Assembly (NCBI RefSeq): GCF_016031615.1
Contig: NZ_JACYXC010000001.1
Location: forward strand, 2,976,001-3,040,000
DNA: 64,000 bases
Direction: 5' to 3'
From: Streptomyces pactum
GTDB lineage: Bacteria; Actinomycetota; Actinomycetes; Streptomycetales; Streptomycetaceae
Positions 1 through 8,016 of the stretch are shown piece by piece. A program made the position numbers and the translations under genes. Position 1 is the first letter of the stretch. Each line of letters starts with the position of its first letter. Below the pieces are notes generated by a model. The model had not been told where the DNA came from and made no database searches. It was given only the letters and a program-made list of their open reading frames with translations.

Positions 1-252
1 CCGCCCCAGATCACCCACCGCCCCGTAGCCGTAGGCGAGGTTGTTCCGGGAGGTCAGGGTGCTGGGGTGGTCCTCACCCAACACTCGCACACGGTCGGCG
101 AGGGTCTGCTCGAACAGCGGGACCGCCCGCCCCAGATCACCCACCGCCCCGTAGGCGCGGGCGAGGTTGTTCCGGGAGGTCAGGGTGTCTGGGTGGTCCT
201 CACCTTGCGCTCGCACATTCCAGGCGAGTGCGCGTTGGAGGTGGTCGATGGC
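1..252 (-). repeat. 126-bp tandem repeats encoding TPR units
   Basis: The sequence at 1-60 recurs almost unchanged 126 bp later (for example CCGCCCCAGATCACCCACC at 1 and at 127). The period equals 42 codons, one kinesin-light-chain-type TPR. Near-identity at the DNA level suggests recent duplication inside the gene. The array continues beyond the window, so the copy number is unknown. Confidence 0.8.
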
Positions 253-1734
253 GCGGGTGAGTTGGCCCTGGTCGGTGAGGAAGGTCCCGGCGCGGTGGAG
301 AAGAGCTGCCGTCGCCTCGGTGTCGGCGTCACCGGGGGCGCGGTCGGCCAGGGCATCGATGTGGGGGAGCAGGGTGAGCCAGCGGTCCCAGTCGGCAGGG
401 TCGTACACGGTGCCGGGGAGGGCGCTGTCCAGGTGGGTGGTGGCGCGGTGGCGGGCCCGGTCGATGGTGTCGGGGGTGCGGTGGGGGTCGTCGGGGTCCG
501 GGGTGCGGGCGAGGGCTTGGACGAGCCGGTGAACGGACAGGGTGCCGGTCGCGGGGTCAGGGGTGACCATGCTGTAGGCGGCGAGGAGGCCGAGCGCGGC
601 GTTCACCTCGGGGCAGCCGGTGACATCTCCCAGGAGTTCGGTGGGGATGTGGTCGGGGGCGTACCAGGCCAGGGTGCGCAGCAGGTCGGCGGCGTGGGGC
701 TGGTCGGCTTGGATCCGGTCCAGGGTGGTGCGCCAGATTCGGGCGATGGTGCGCTCGGGTGTGGTGCCCACGGCGCCTTGGCCGTACATCGTGGCGGGGG
801 CGTGGGTGAGGAGGTCCAGGTAGGTGCGGGGTGTGGTGAGGGGGTTCTGCGCCAGGTAGGCGCCCGCCTGTTCGACGGCCAGGGGGAGGTGGCCGAGTTC
901 GGCGCACAGCTCGGCGGCGCCGTCCATGTCCCGCCCCGGGGCGGGGCCGGTGGCCAGGCGGGTGAGCAGGTGCAGTGCTTCGGTCTGGTCGAGTACGTCC
1001 AGGCGGACCACGGTGGTGAGGTGGTGCCAGGTGGTGGCGAGTCTGCTGGTGATCAGGAACCGTCCGCCGGGTGCCCGGGCGAGCAGGGGGGCGATATCGG
1101 CGGGGTCGTTGACGTTGTCCAGGATCAGCAGCCAGCCGGTGTGGGTGGCCAGCCACTGGACGGCGCGGTCGGCCAGTTCCTCGGAGGGCAGCAGCGTAGC
1201 GAGGGCCGGTTGCAGCGCGGAGGCCAGCGCTGCCAGTCCTTCCTGGATGCCGGCGGGGCTGTCGGCGTTGATCCAGCGGACGGGGGAGCAGCCGTGGGGG
1301 CGGGTGGCGGCCCAGTGTGCGGCCAGGGTGCTCTTGCCGACCCCGCCCAGCCCGTGGACGGCCTGCACCAGGACCCCGCCCGTGGACATCATGGCGGCGT
1401 CGAGCCGTCGCAGGGCGTCGTCGCGGCCGACGAACAGGGCGGGGCGCAGCGGCAGGTTGTCCATCCCCGCACGCGCCGCCACCCGCGCCAGGGGCCGGAA
1501 GGCCTCCGCCGGGAGGGAGACGGCGGTGGCGTGGTCACCGGTCTGCACCGTCCCGTAGTTGTCCCGCCCGATGGCGGCCGAATGCCTCCCGGACGCCGCC
1601 ACCCGCGGGGCGGCCCCGGCAGGCTCGGACGGCGGGGTGGTCTCCTCGGGCCCGGTCGGCGGGGTGGTCGCGTCGGGCGCGGCCGGTGGCGTCTTCCGGC
1701 CGCGGGCCAGCCGGGACAGGAAGGGCCGCCTCAC
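1..1734 (-). CDS. NB-ARC/TPR STAND ATPase, C-terminus cut by window edge
   Basis: The frame stays open from 1734 to the window start (578 codons). A GTG start overlaps the upstream stop as GTGA. Residues 1-75 are a Pro/Thr-rich leader containing SAAIGRDNYGTVQTGD. An NB-ARC ATPase core follows with Walker A GLGGVGKSTLA near residue 125 and a Walker B-like LLILDN. After it comes an NB-ARC helical region, then 42-residue TPRs of the kinesin-light-chain type (EDHPDTLTSRNNLA) that continue past the edge. STAND proteins of this build oligomerise on NTP binding when the TPRs sense a ligand, and they act as signalling switches or conflict effectors. No effector domain is visible in the N-terminus, so the partner may be the coupled membrane protein, which carries the same peptide motif. 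The family is clear from sequence; the role is inference. Confidence 0.85.
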   Translation of the reverse strand, partial: MRRPFLSRLARGRKTPPAAPDATTPPTGPEETTPPSEPAGAAPRVAASGRHSAAIGRDNYGTVQTGDHATAVSLPAEAFRPLARVAARAGMDNLPLRPALFVGRDDALRRLDAAMMSTGGVLVQAVHGLGGVGKSTLAAHWAATRPHGCSPVRWINADSPAGIQEGLAALASALQPALATLLPSEELADRAVQWLATHTGWLLILDNVNDPADIAPLLARAPGGRFLITSRLATTWHHLTTVVRLDVLDQTEALHLLTRLATGPAPGRDMDGAAELCAELGHLPLAVEQAGAYLAQNPLTTPRTYLDLLTHAPATMYGQGAVGTTPERTIARIWRTTLDRIQADQPHAADLLRTLAWYAPDHIPTELLGDVTGCPEVNAALGLLAAYSMVTPDPATGTLSVHRLVQALARTPDPDDPHRTPDTIDRARHRATTHLDSALPGTVYDPADWDRWLTLLPHIDALADRAPGDADTEATAALLHRAGTFLTDQGQLTRAIDHLQRALAWNVRAQGEDHPDTLTSRNNLARAYGAVGDLGRAVPLFEQTLADRVRVLGEDHPSTLTSRNNLAYGYGAVGDLGR

Positions 1735-2213
1735 CGGCCCTGGCCCTCGCTCTGGTCGCCCGTGGACACGGTTCCGGAGTTGTCCCCGCCGATGGCGACG
1801 GACCGCTCACCGGACGCCGACACGGTGCTCGGCGGCGGGGCCGGAGCGGGCGCCGGCGGGGCGGCCGGCGGCTGGGCCGGAGGCCCGGCGGGCGGCGTCC
1901 TGGGGGCGTTGTCGCCGGTGGAGATGGTGCCGGAGTTGCTGCCGCCGATCGCGACCGAACGCGGGCCCGACGCGTGGGCCGACCCGTCGGCGGGCGTCGG
2001 CCCCGGGTTCTGCGGGGTACGGGTCGCGAAGCCGTAGCCCCACGCCACGGCCAGCGCCGCCAGCGCCCCGCCCAGCGCGGAGGCCACCCCCCACCGGATC
2101 GCCGCGTCGTCCATCACCAGCGGCAGCAGCAGCGCCCCGCAGACCGTGGTGACCACGGCGAACGTCCCGACCGTCACCCCTACCGCCACCGCCCACCTGA
2201 CCCACCGGCTCAT
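1731..2213 (-). CDS. Small two-TM membrane protein with two AIGG..N.GTVSTGD motifs
   Basis: 160 residues from ATG 2213; a G-rich stretch precedes the start. Two hydrophobic segments (about residues 5-30 and 37-58) are followed by a Pro/Ala-rich tail. The tail contains SVAIGGSNSGTISTGD and, near the C-terminus, SVAIGGDNSGTVSTGD. A third copy of this motif sits in the leader of the downstream NB-ARC protein, which starts inside this gene's stop codon (GTGA). The shared motif and the coupling suggest that the two proteins touch each other, perhaps with this one as a membrane anchor or output for the STAND ATPase. I do not recognise a named family. A longer in-frame start at 2414 exists, but it adds only a low-complexity basic stretch. 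Confidence 0.7.
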   Translation of the reverse strand: MSRWVRWAVAVGVTVGTFAVVTTVCGALLLPLVMDDAAIRWGVASALGGALAALAVAWGYGFATRTPQNPGPTPADGSAHASGPRSVAIGGSNSGTISTGDNAPRTPPAGPPAQPPAAPPAPAPAPPPSTVSASGERSVAIGGDNSGTVSTGDQSEGQGR

Positions 2214-2377
2214 CCCAGTCCCCCGCCTCGCAACGTTGCGTGCCCGAAAGACCACGATGCCATCAACCGCCCGTTGCGGGCGCCCGTTTGTACGGCAAGG
2301 GCGGCGGACGTCTGCGGGCGGACACCGGCGCGCCCCGCCGCGACGGTACGCGGCGGGGCGCGGGGGCGGTACGACGG

Positions 2378-2638
2378 TCAGAAGGTGGCCGCGAACCGTA
2401 CGAAGTCGGCCCATGCCTCCGGGCTGAACGCGAGCTGCGGGCCGTGGGGGTCCTTGGAGTCGCGGACCCGGATCGTGCCGGTGGTCGCGGCGATCTCGAC
2501 GCAGTCGTTGTTATCGCTACCGCTGTAGCTGCTCTTGAACCACGCGACCTCGACGCAGTCGTTGTTGTTGCTGCCGCTGTAGCTGCTCTTGAACCACACC
2601 GGCTCGGCAGCGCCCCCATCACAGGGCTTGAGACTCAT
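2378..2638 (-). CDS. DUF397 protein with internal duplication
   Basis: 86 residues. DUF397 proteins are small actinobacterial partners of Scr1/WhiJ-type XRE regulators and often sit directly downstream of them. The hallmark WFKSSYSG...DCVEVA is present twice in tandem (an 18-residue, 54-bp duplication), followed by the usual VRDSK and the C-terminal FSPEAWADFV block. Its ATG overlaps the stop of the upstream XRE gene (ATGA), so the two are translationally coupled. The duplication makes it longer than the usual 60-70 residues. Confidence 0.9.
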   Translation of the reverse strand: MSLKPCDGGAAEPVWFKSSYSGSNNNDCVEVAWFKSSYSGSDNNDCVEIAATTGTIRVRDSKDPHGPQLAFSPEAWADFVRFAATF

Positions 2639-3531
2639 GTATCTCCCAGCACTTTCTCGATGAACGCCAGTGACTCCCGTGGGCTGAGAGCCTGGGACCG
2701 GATGATTCCGTAGCGGAGATCAAGGAGGTGTACCTCTCGCGGACTGGACACGAGACGCGTCATGAGCTGCGCCTCCGAGTGCCCCACGGCCGTACCGTCC
2801 TTGAGCTTCAGCAATTGGACCTCGCCGCCCATCCCCGCGTGGTCCTCACGGTTCGTCGGCATCACTTGGATCTCGACATTCCGCAACTGCCCCACCGCCA
2901 GCAGGTGTTCGAGCTGCCGACGCAGCACCATTCTGCCCCCGATGGGCCGCCGCAGCGTCACTTCTTCCTGGACAAAGGTGAGCGTGACCATGGGGGTCCG
3001 GGTGAAGATCTCCTGCCGTGCCAGCCGAGCCGCTACGTACCGCTCCAGGTCTTCCTCGGCGAGTGCCGGGCGTCGCACGCCGAACAGCGCCCGGGCGTAC
3101 TCCTCCGTCTGGAGCAGCCCGTGGAGGTTGTGATTGCCGTACGCACCCAGCTCGACCGCTTCGGCCTCCAGCCGGGCCAGATCCCGCACCTTCTTGGGAT
3201 ACCGCGCCTCCGCGACGTCCTTCTTCATCGCGGCGATCTTCCCGCCGGCGCCCAGGGCCTCGTCCGCCTTGTCCAGGAACTCCGGCCGGGGGATGCGCCG
3301 CCCCCGCTCGACGGCCGAGACCAGCTCCTCGCCGTAGCCGATGGCGGCGCCCAGCTCCGCCTGTTTCAGGCCCGCCGCCTCCCGCCAGACCTTGATCTGG
3401 CGACCGACCGCCTTCACCACCGCGCCGCTGTCGTCCTCGTCCAGCCCCGGGTCCCATCCGGGACTGTCCGTGCCGTCCGTCGCGGAACTCCTGCGTCCCG
3501 GACCCGCCACACCGCCGTTGTCCCCGGTCAT
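2635..3531 (-). CDS. XRE-family regulator with DUF5753 (Scr1/WhiJ type)
   Basis: 298 residues from ATG 3531, chosen because AGGGAGGTG precedes it at good spacing; in-frame codons further up lack such a site. A Gly/Ser-rich leader is followed by an XRE helix-turn-helix (about residues 40-95, with GLKQAELGAAIGYGEELVSAVERG). The C-terminal DUF5753 effector domain includes LHGLLQTEEYARALF. WhiJ-type loci pair such a regulator with a DUF397 protein and an anti-sigma-like ATPase, and all three are present here. Members of the family modulate development and antibiotic production. The ligand is unknown. Confidence 0.9.
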   Translation of the reverse strand: MTGDNGGVAGPGRRSSATDGTDSPGWDPGLDEDDSGAVVKAVGRQIKVWREAAGLKQAELGAAIGYGEELVSAVERGRRIPRPEFLDKADEALGAGGKIAAMKKDVAEARYPKKVRDLARLEAEAVELGAYGNHNLHGLLQTEEYARALFGVRRPALAEEDLERYVAARLARQEIFTRTPMVTLTFVQEEVTLRRPIGGRMVLRRQLEHLLAVGQLRNVEIQVMPTNREDHAGMGGEVQLLKLKDGTAVGHSEAQLMTRLVSSPREVHLLDLRYGIIRSQALSPRESLAFIEKVLGDT

Positions 3532-3689
3532 CGGCCCACCTCCCTGGCGTCCTTCGTTCCGCAACGCCTGCCGGGCCCGGCCCGTCACGGCGTACGAGCC
3601 GGACAGCGGCCGGACGCGTGCCGGACGGGCACACTCCGTGCAGGCGTCGATACTTTTCAGCCTAGGCACGGTTGGCCACGCTAAGTGAC

Positions 3690-4154
3690 GTGAACCACAA
3701 CATCACTCGAATCGACACGTCCGCTCAAGCCGGTCTCCAGTACTCCGTCCTGCTGTCGGCCACCCGGAAGGGGGCCCGGTTGGCCCGGTTGCTCAGCGTG
3801 GAGCAACTGCGCACGCAAGGGCTGCCGTTCGAGACGGCGGCGCTGATCATCGCCGAGCTGGCGTCGAACGCGGCGCTGCACGGGCGGGTGCCGGGCCGCA
3901 GCTTCCGGCTGACGCTGAGCACGACGGCGAACGGGCCGCTGGTGACGCTGCGCATCGAGGTGGCCGACACCCGGACCGAGCGGGTGCCGGAACTCCGCCG
4001 GCACCCGGCCTCCGACGCCCCGGCGCCGGAGGAGGCCCGCGAGTCGGGGTACGGGCTGCTGCTGGTGGAGGAGCTGGCCGACCGGTGGGGGGCGTTCCTG
4101 GGGCCGCTCCCCCGCAAGACGGTCTGGGCGGAACTCGACCTGCCCAGGCCCTGA
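3690..4154 (+). CDS. Anti-sigma-like HATPase (RsbW/AbaA-associated type)
   Basis: 154 residues from GTG 3690; a TTG at 3672 in the same frame would add six residues, and neither has a strong ribosome site. A histidine-kinase-like ATPase fold of the RsbW type is indicated by an N-box (IIAELASNAALHG, the Glu and Asn that bind Mg-ATP), then VADT in the G1 position and a glycine-rich lid ESGYGLLLVEELADRWG. Such free-standing ATPases bind or phosphorylate anti-sigma antagonists. It is divergent from the XRE-DUF397 pair across about 160 bp, which matches the WhiJ-type locus layout. Confidence 0.85.
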   Translation: MNHNITRIDTSAQAGLQYSVLLSATRKGARLARLLSVEQLRTQGLPFETAALIIAELASNAALHGRVPGRSFRLTLSTTANGPLVTLRIEVADTRTERVPELRRHPASDAPAPEEARESGYGLLLVEELADRWGAFLGPLPRKTVWAELDLPRP

Positions 4155-4226
4155 CGGCGGGCCGGCCGCTGTCGTCGTGCCCGGTCGGCCGACCGGCCGG
4201 CGGGTCCGCGCCCGGCCGGGGCCGCG

Positions 4227-5114
4227 CTACCGCCGAGGCCCCGGCGGACGGCCGCCGGGGGCGCGGGCGTCCTCGCGGTACAGGTCCATGACGAGGGCGA
4301 CGGCCGTGTGGGTCGCCGGGTGCGGGTCGTGGCGCCGCCAGATCAGGTGCACCGGGACCTCCGGGGCGTGCCGCAGCGGCCGGTAGGTGATGCCGTCGCG
4401 GCGGTACTGGGCGGCGGTGGCCTGCGGGGTCACCCCGACGCAGCGGCCGGTGGCGATGGCGGCGAGCCAGTCGTCGATGTCCTGGATGTACTCCACGGCC
4501 GGGCGTTCCGCCTCGGGCCACAGGTCGAGGGTGGTGGTGCCGGTGCGGCGGTCGATCACCAGGGTGCGGGAGGGGATCTCGTCCAGCCGGACCGAGCGGC
4601 GGCCCGCCCAGGGGTCGTCGGAGGCGATCGCGACGTAGCGGCGCTCGTGGCCGACCAGCGCGTGCGACCAGGGCCGCAGGTCGAGCGGGGCCCGGACGAC
4701 GGCCAGGTCGCACAGGCCCTCGGCGAGGCCGCCGGTGGGGGTGTTCTGCCGGATCAGCTGGAGTTCCACGTCGGGCCGGCGGTCCTGCCAGCGGCGCTGG
4801 AACTCGGTGGTGCGGCGGCCGAAGGCGGACCAGGCGTGGCCGACGCGCAGCCGGGCGTGCCCGCTCGCCGCCTCGCTCACCAGCTCCTCGGCGCCGGCGA
4901 GCAGCAGCCGGGCGCGGGCCAGGGCGTGCACCCCGGCGGTGGTCGGTTCCACCGTGCGGCTGGTGCGGTGGAGCAGGCGGACGCCGAGCAGCCGTTCCAG
5001 GGCCAGCAGGTTCCGGGAGACGGCGGCCTGCGAGATGCCCAGCCCCAGGGCGGCGTCGGTGAAGCTGCCGTGGTCCACGATCGCCACCAGGCAGCGCAGG
5101 TGCTTGAACTCCAG
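4227..5114 (-). CDS. LysR-family transcriptional regulator (CTG start)
   Basis: 295 residues if started at CTG 5114, giving the canonical LysR opening (L/M)EFKHLRCLVAIVDHGSF. A winged HTH with LGISQAAVSRNLLALERLLG is followed by the periplasmic-binding-like effector domain (about residues 90-290). No in-frame ATG, GTG or TTG lies close upstream. The next one, more than 120 bp higher, would put the operator inside the coding region and add a nonsense-like Arg/Gly-rich leader. The family length supports the CTG. It is divergent from the EamA transporter gene, which it probably controls. Confidence 0.85.
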   Translation of the reverse strand: MEFKHLRCLVAIVDHGSFTDAALGLGISQAAVSRNLLALERLLGVRLLHRTSRTVEPTTAGVHALARARLLLAGAEELVSEAASGHARLRVGHAWSAFGRRTTEFQRRWQDRRPDVELQLIRQNTPTGGLAEGLCDLAVVRAPLDLRPWSHALVGHERRYVAIASDDPWAGRRSVRLDEIPSRTLVIDRRTGTTTLDLWPEAERPAVEYIQDIDDWLAAIATGRCVGVTPQATAAQYRRDGITYRPLRHAPEVPVHLIWRRHDPHPATHTAVALVMDLYREDARAPGGRPPGPRR

Positions 5115-5236
5115 CCCGGCGAGACCGTCCCGGCCGCCGTACCCGCCCGCCTCCCGGCCACCCGCCCGTACGCCCGCCCGGTCACCCTCCCGGGCGTCCC
5201 TGGTCGCCGCTGCCGCGCCCCGCGCGTCCGCCGTCC

Positions 5237-5251
5237 ATACGCCCAGCGTAT
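5237..5251. promoter_or_regulatory. Probable LysR operator (palindrome)
   Basis: A perfect inverted repeat ATACGC-CCA-GCGTAT lies between the divergent LysR and EamA genes and contains the T-N11-A core typical of LysR sites. A related half-site, GGCGTATCGG, lies about 25 bp to the right. Autoregulation with control of the divergent exporter is inferred. Confidence 0.6.
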
Positions 5252-5306
5252 CGATGGGCCGCCGGATGCATTTGGCGTATCGGCGGGCCGGGCGCACCGT
5301 GAGCGC

Positions 5307-6332
5307 ATGGCGAGGGAGATGTCGTCCGGCGGCCCGGCGGGGCCGGCCGAGGCCGGTGGTGGCGCGGGCGTACCCGGGCCAGGCGGTGGGAGTCCGGGCG
5401 CGACGGCCCCGTCCGGCGGCCCGGACGCGGGCGGGACGCGGCCCGGCGAGGTGCGGCCCGGTGGCGGCGGACCCGGAGCCGGGCCCGGCGGGGTGAGCGC
5501 CGGCGGGGTGGCGCTGATGCTGGGCAGCGGCCTGTCGAACCAGGTCGGGGCGTCGGTGGGGGCGCTGGCGTTCCCGGTGATCGGCCCGGCCGGGGTGGTC
5601 GCGGTACGGCAGTGGGTGGCGGCCGTGCTGCTGTACGCGGTCGGCCGGCCGAGGTTCGGGCGTTTCACCGGGGCGCAGTGGCGGCCGGTGCTGGGGCTGG
5701 CGCTGGTGTTCGCCGCCATGAACCTCTCCCTGTACACGGCGATCGACCGGATCGGCCTGGGGCTCGCGGTCACGCTGGAGTTCCTGGGGCCGCTGGCGGT
5801 GGCGCTGGGCGGCAGCCGCCGCCGGCTGGACGCGGTGTGCGCGCTGGCCGCTGCCGGGGCCGTCGCGGTGCTGGTCCGCCCGCGGCCCAGCACCGACTAC
5901 CTGGGCATCGGCCTGGGGCTGCTGGCCGCCGTCTGCTGGGCCTCGTACATCCTGCTCAACCGCACGGTGGCCCGGCGGGTGCCGGGACTCCAGGGCTCGG
6001 CCGCCGCGGCGGTGGTGTCGGCGGCGGCGTACGTGCCGATCGGCGCCCTGGTGCTGTGGCGGAACCCGCCGACCGGTGCCGCGCTGCTGTGCGCGCTGAC
6101 CGCCGGGGTGCTCTCCTCCGCCGTCCCGTTCCTCGCCGATCTGCTGGCGCTGCGGCGCGTGCCGGCGCAGTTCTTCGGCGTCTTCATGAGCGTCAACCCG
6201 GTCTTCGCCGCCCTGGTCGGGTGGGCGGTGCTCGACCAGCGCCTCGACCCGCTCGCCTGGTCGGCGATCCTGGTCATCGTCGGCACCAACGCCCTCGCGG
6301 TCATCACGTCCTCCGCCCGCCGGCCCCGCTGA
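5307..6332 (+). CDS. EamA/DMT-family exporter (RhtA-like)
   Basis: 341 residues from ATG 5307; ATG 5319 is an alternative. About 60 Gly/Pro-rich residues precede ten predicted membrane segments arranged as two EamA halves, for example FAAMNLSLYTAIDRIGLGLA in the first half and QFFGVFMSVNPVFAALVGW in the second. The pattern resembles the threonine/homoserine exporter RhtA group of drug/metabolite transporters. Expression is probably under the divergent LysR regulator. The substrate cannot be told from sequence. The long disordered N-terminus is unusual for the family. Confidence 0.85.
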   Translation: MAREMSSGGPAGPAEAGGGAGVPGPGGGSPGATAPSGGPDAGGTRPGEVRPGGGGPGAGPGGVSAGGVALMLGSGLSNQVGASVGALAFPVIGPAGVVAVRQWVAAVLLYAVGRPRFGRFTGAQWRPVLGLALVFAAMNLSLYTAIDRIGLGLAVTLEFLGPLAVALGGSRRRLDAVCALAAAGAVAVLVRPRPSTDYLGIGLGLLAAVCWASYILLNRTVARRVPGLQGSAAAAVVSAAAYVPIGALVLWRNPPTGAALLCALTAGVLSSAVPFLADLLALRRVPAQFFGVFMSVNPVFAALVGWAVLDQRLDPLAWSAILVIVGTNALAVITSSARRPR

Positions 6333-6521
6333 GGGCACCCGCGTACCCAACCACCGCCCGCCGGCACCGAGCGGCCCGGCGACAGCACCGTCATCCAGCT
6401 GATCGGCTCCGGCCGACCGGCCCCTGCCCGCCCGTCGCGGTGGCGGCCGGGCCCGCCGGTCGGCCCGGGACGCGGTGCGGCAGGATGCAGGCCAGTCCCA
6501 CACGAGAGAGCGAGGCCGGCG

Positions 6522-6992
6522 ATGACCGAATCGGGCACGGTGGACCTGATCCACCTGGAGGACGCGGACGGCGACCACTGCATCGTCCGGGTGACCGGGC
6601 GCTCCCAGCCCGGCGTCCTGACCGGCCACGACATCCTCCGGGCCGACGTCCTGCTGCACACCGACTTCCTCGACGCCCGGCTGGACGTCTACCTCTTCCC
6701 CCGGGACCTGGACTCCTGGCAGCGGCAGCTGGCCGGGCTCGGTCCGGGCAAGGGGGCGAGCATCGGCGGGGACCGCGGGCTGACCCTCGCCCTGCGCGTA
6801 CAGGACGACGGCTCGCTGGCCGTGATGATCGAGGACCCCGACCGCCTCAGCACGATGCTGTGGATACAGCCGCGGGAGAACTGGCAGGAGGAGCACCGCG
6901 ACCGGCTGGAGCGGGTCCGGCACACCTGGCCCAGCGAGGTCGTGGAGACGGCCCCGATGACCTACGAGTGGCGCCGCGACCGCCGGCCCTGA
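6522..6992 (+). CDS. Hypothetical protein, DUF5959-like
   Basis: 156 residues starting at ATG 6522 after GAGAGCGAGG. It is soluble and acidic, with no signal peptide. The layout (LIHLEDADGDHCIVRVTGR, DLDSWQRQLAGL, WIQPRENW) fits the small streptomycete DUF5959 family as I remember it. No catalytic motif is visible. It stands alone; the next gene is convergent, across a 156-bp gap that holds a dispersed repeat. Confidence 0.65.
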   Translation: MTESGTVDLIHLEDADGDHCIVRVTGRSQPGVLTGHDILRADVLLHTDFLDARLDVYLFPRDLDSWQRQLAGLGPGKGASIGGDRGLTLALRVQDDGSLAVMIEDPDRLSTMLWIQPRENWQEEHRDRLERVRHTWPSEVVETAPMTYEWRRDRRP

Positions 6993-7059
6993 GCCCGCCC
7001 GGACACCCGGACATCCGGCCTGGGCCCCGCCCGGCGGGCCGACGGTACTGGGCCCCGCC

Positions 7060-7134
7060 CGGCCGCCCGGCGGGCCGACGGGGCCCGCCCCAGAACGTCC
7101 AACGCGCCCGCCCGGAGCCCGGGAAACCGGGTCC
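7060..7134. repeat. Dispersed intergenic repeat, copy 1
   Basis: About 75 bp, nearly identical to 10141-10213. It contains CCCCAGAACGTCCAACGCG and a small hairpin CCCGG-GAAA-CCGGG. It lies just downstream of the plus-strand gene at 6522-6992. It may be a terminator-associated or REP-like element. Confidence 0.7.
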
Positions 7135-7148
7135 GGGCGGCCCGCAGG

Positions 7149-7997
7149 TCACAGGTCCTGGATGGCCGAGGTGATCAGCGCCCTCGCCCGAGCGCCGTGA
7201 ACGGCCATCTGCGACAGCTCGCCGAACGCCTTCAGGTACAGCGCGACCTCACTGGGCTGTTGAACCGTCACCCGCGCGGCCAGCAGCTCGACCGACACGA
7301 GCGCGTCGTCGTAGACATGGAAGTTCTCCATCGGCCAGATGGGGCGGCACCGGCTGCTGAAGGGAATGACACCGAGCGACACCCCAGGAAGCGAGCCGAC
7401 GGTGAGCAGATGACCGAGCTGGCCAGCCATGGTGTCGGCATCACCCATCTGGAACCTCAGAGCGGATTCCTCGACCAGGAGAGCGAAGCGCCTGCCTCTC
7501 TCGTTGAGGACACCGGACCGCTCCAGGCGAGCAGCGACGGCGGCGTCCACATCGTTGGGGATCTTCCGGAACTCGGTGATCGCGGTGAGGAGCGCCGTGG
7601 CGTAACCGCTGGTCTGCAGCAAGCCGGGAACGAGCGTGGAGCAGTACACCCGGAACAATCCGGTCCGCTGGAACAACTCGTTGTACGACTCCTGAAGCTG
7701 CCGGAGCCCTGTGCGCTGCTTGCGGCGCCACTCCGACCACATGGACTCCGCGGCCCGGGACCGGGCGATGAGGTCCGCCGCTTCCCTCTCGGCCCCGCAG
7801 ACCCGGCACCAGACGCGGATGTCCTCGTCGGAGGGTGCCGTCCGGGCATTCTCGATCCGGCTGCTCTTCGAAGGGTGCCAGCCGCCCAGGCGGGCGACGT
7901 CCCGACCGTTCAGACCGGCGTCCAGCCGTAGTTCGCGCAGGCGCGCCGCGACGGCCTTACGAGCCTGCTGGGCGGCTGACGAGGGAGATGCGGACAT
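7149..7997 (-). CDS. XRE-family regulator with DUF5753
   Basis: 282 residues from ATG 7997. An N-terminal XRE helix-turn-helix (about residues 15-70: VAARLRELRLDAGLNGRDVA, then SKSSRIENAR) is followed by DUF5753 with VPGLLQTSGYATALL and a C-terminal YLKAFGELSQMAVHG. It is the last gene of a three-gene leftward set with a DUF6879 protein 19 bp upstream, an association common in Streptomyces, where DUF6879 may act as the cognate partner much as DUF397 does for other Scr1-type regulators. The ligand and targets are unknown. Confidence 0.88.
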   Translation of the reverse strand: MSASPSSAAQQARKAVAARLRELRLDAGLNGRDVARLGGWHPSKSSRIENARTAPSDEDIRVWCRVCGAEREAADLIARSRAAESMWSEWRRKQRTGLRQLQESYNELFQRTGLFRVYCSTLVPGLLQTSGYATALLTAITEFRKIPNDVDAAVAARLERSGVLNERGRRFALLVEESALRFQMGDADTMAGQLGHLLTVGSLPGVSLGVIPFSSRCRPIWPMENFHVYDDALVSVELLAARVTVQQPSEVALYLKAFGELSQMAVHGARARALITSAIQDL

Positions 7998-8016
7998 GCG
8001 TGGTGGTTCGTTTCCT

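Noticed and set aside
1..1734. FxSxx/FxLD peptide system for the TPR ATPase
   Set aside because: No Phe-x-Ser or Phe-x-Leu-Asp precursor peptide or radical SAM gene is seen beside it within the window.
67..2037. A 656-residue plus-strand reading frame opposite the STAND gene
   Set aside because: Gly/Val/Arg-biased translation with no domain; the minus strand encodes clear NB-ARC and TPR motifs.
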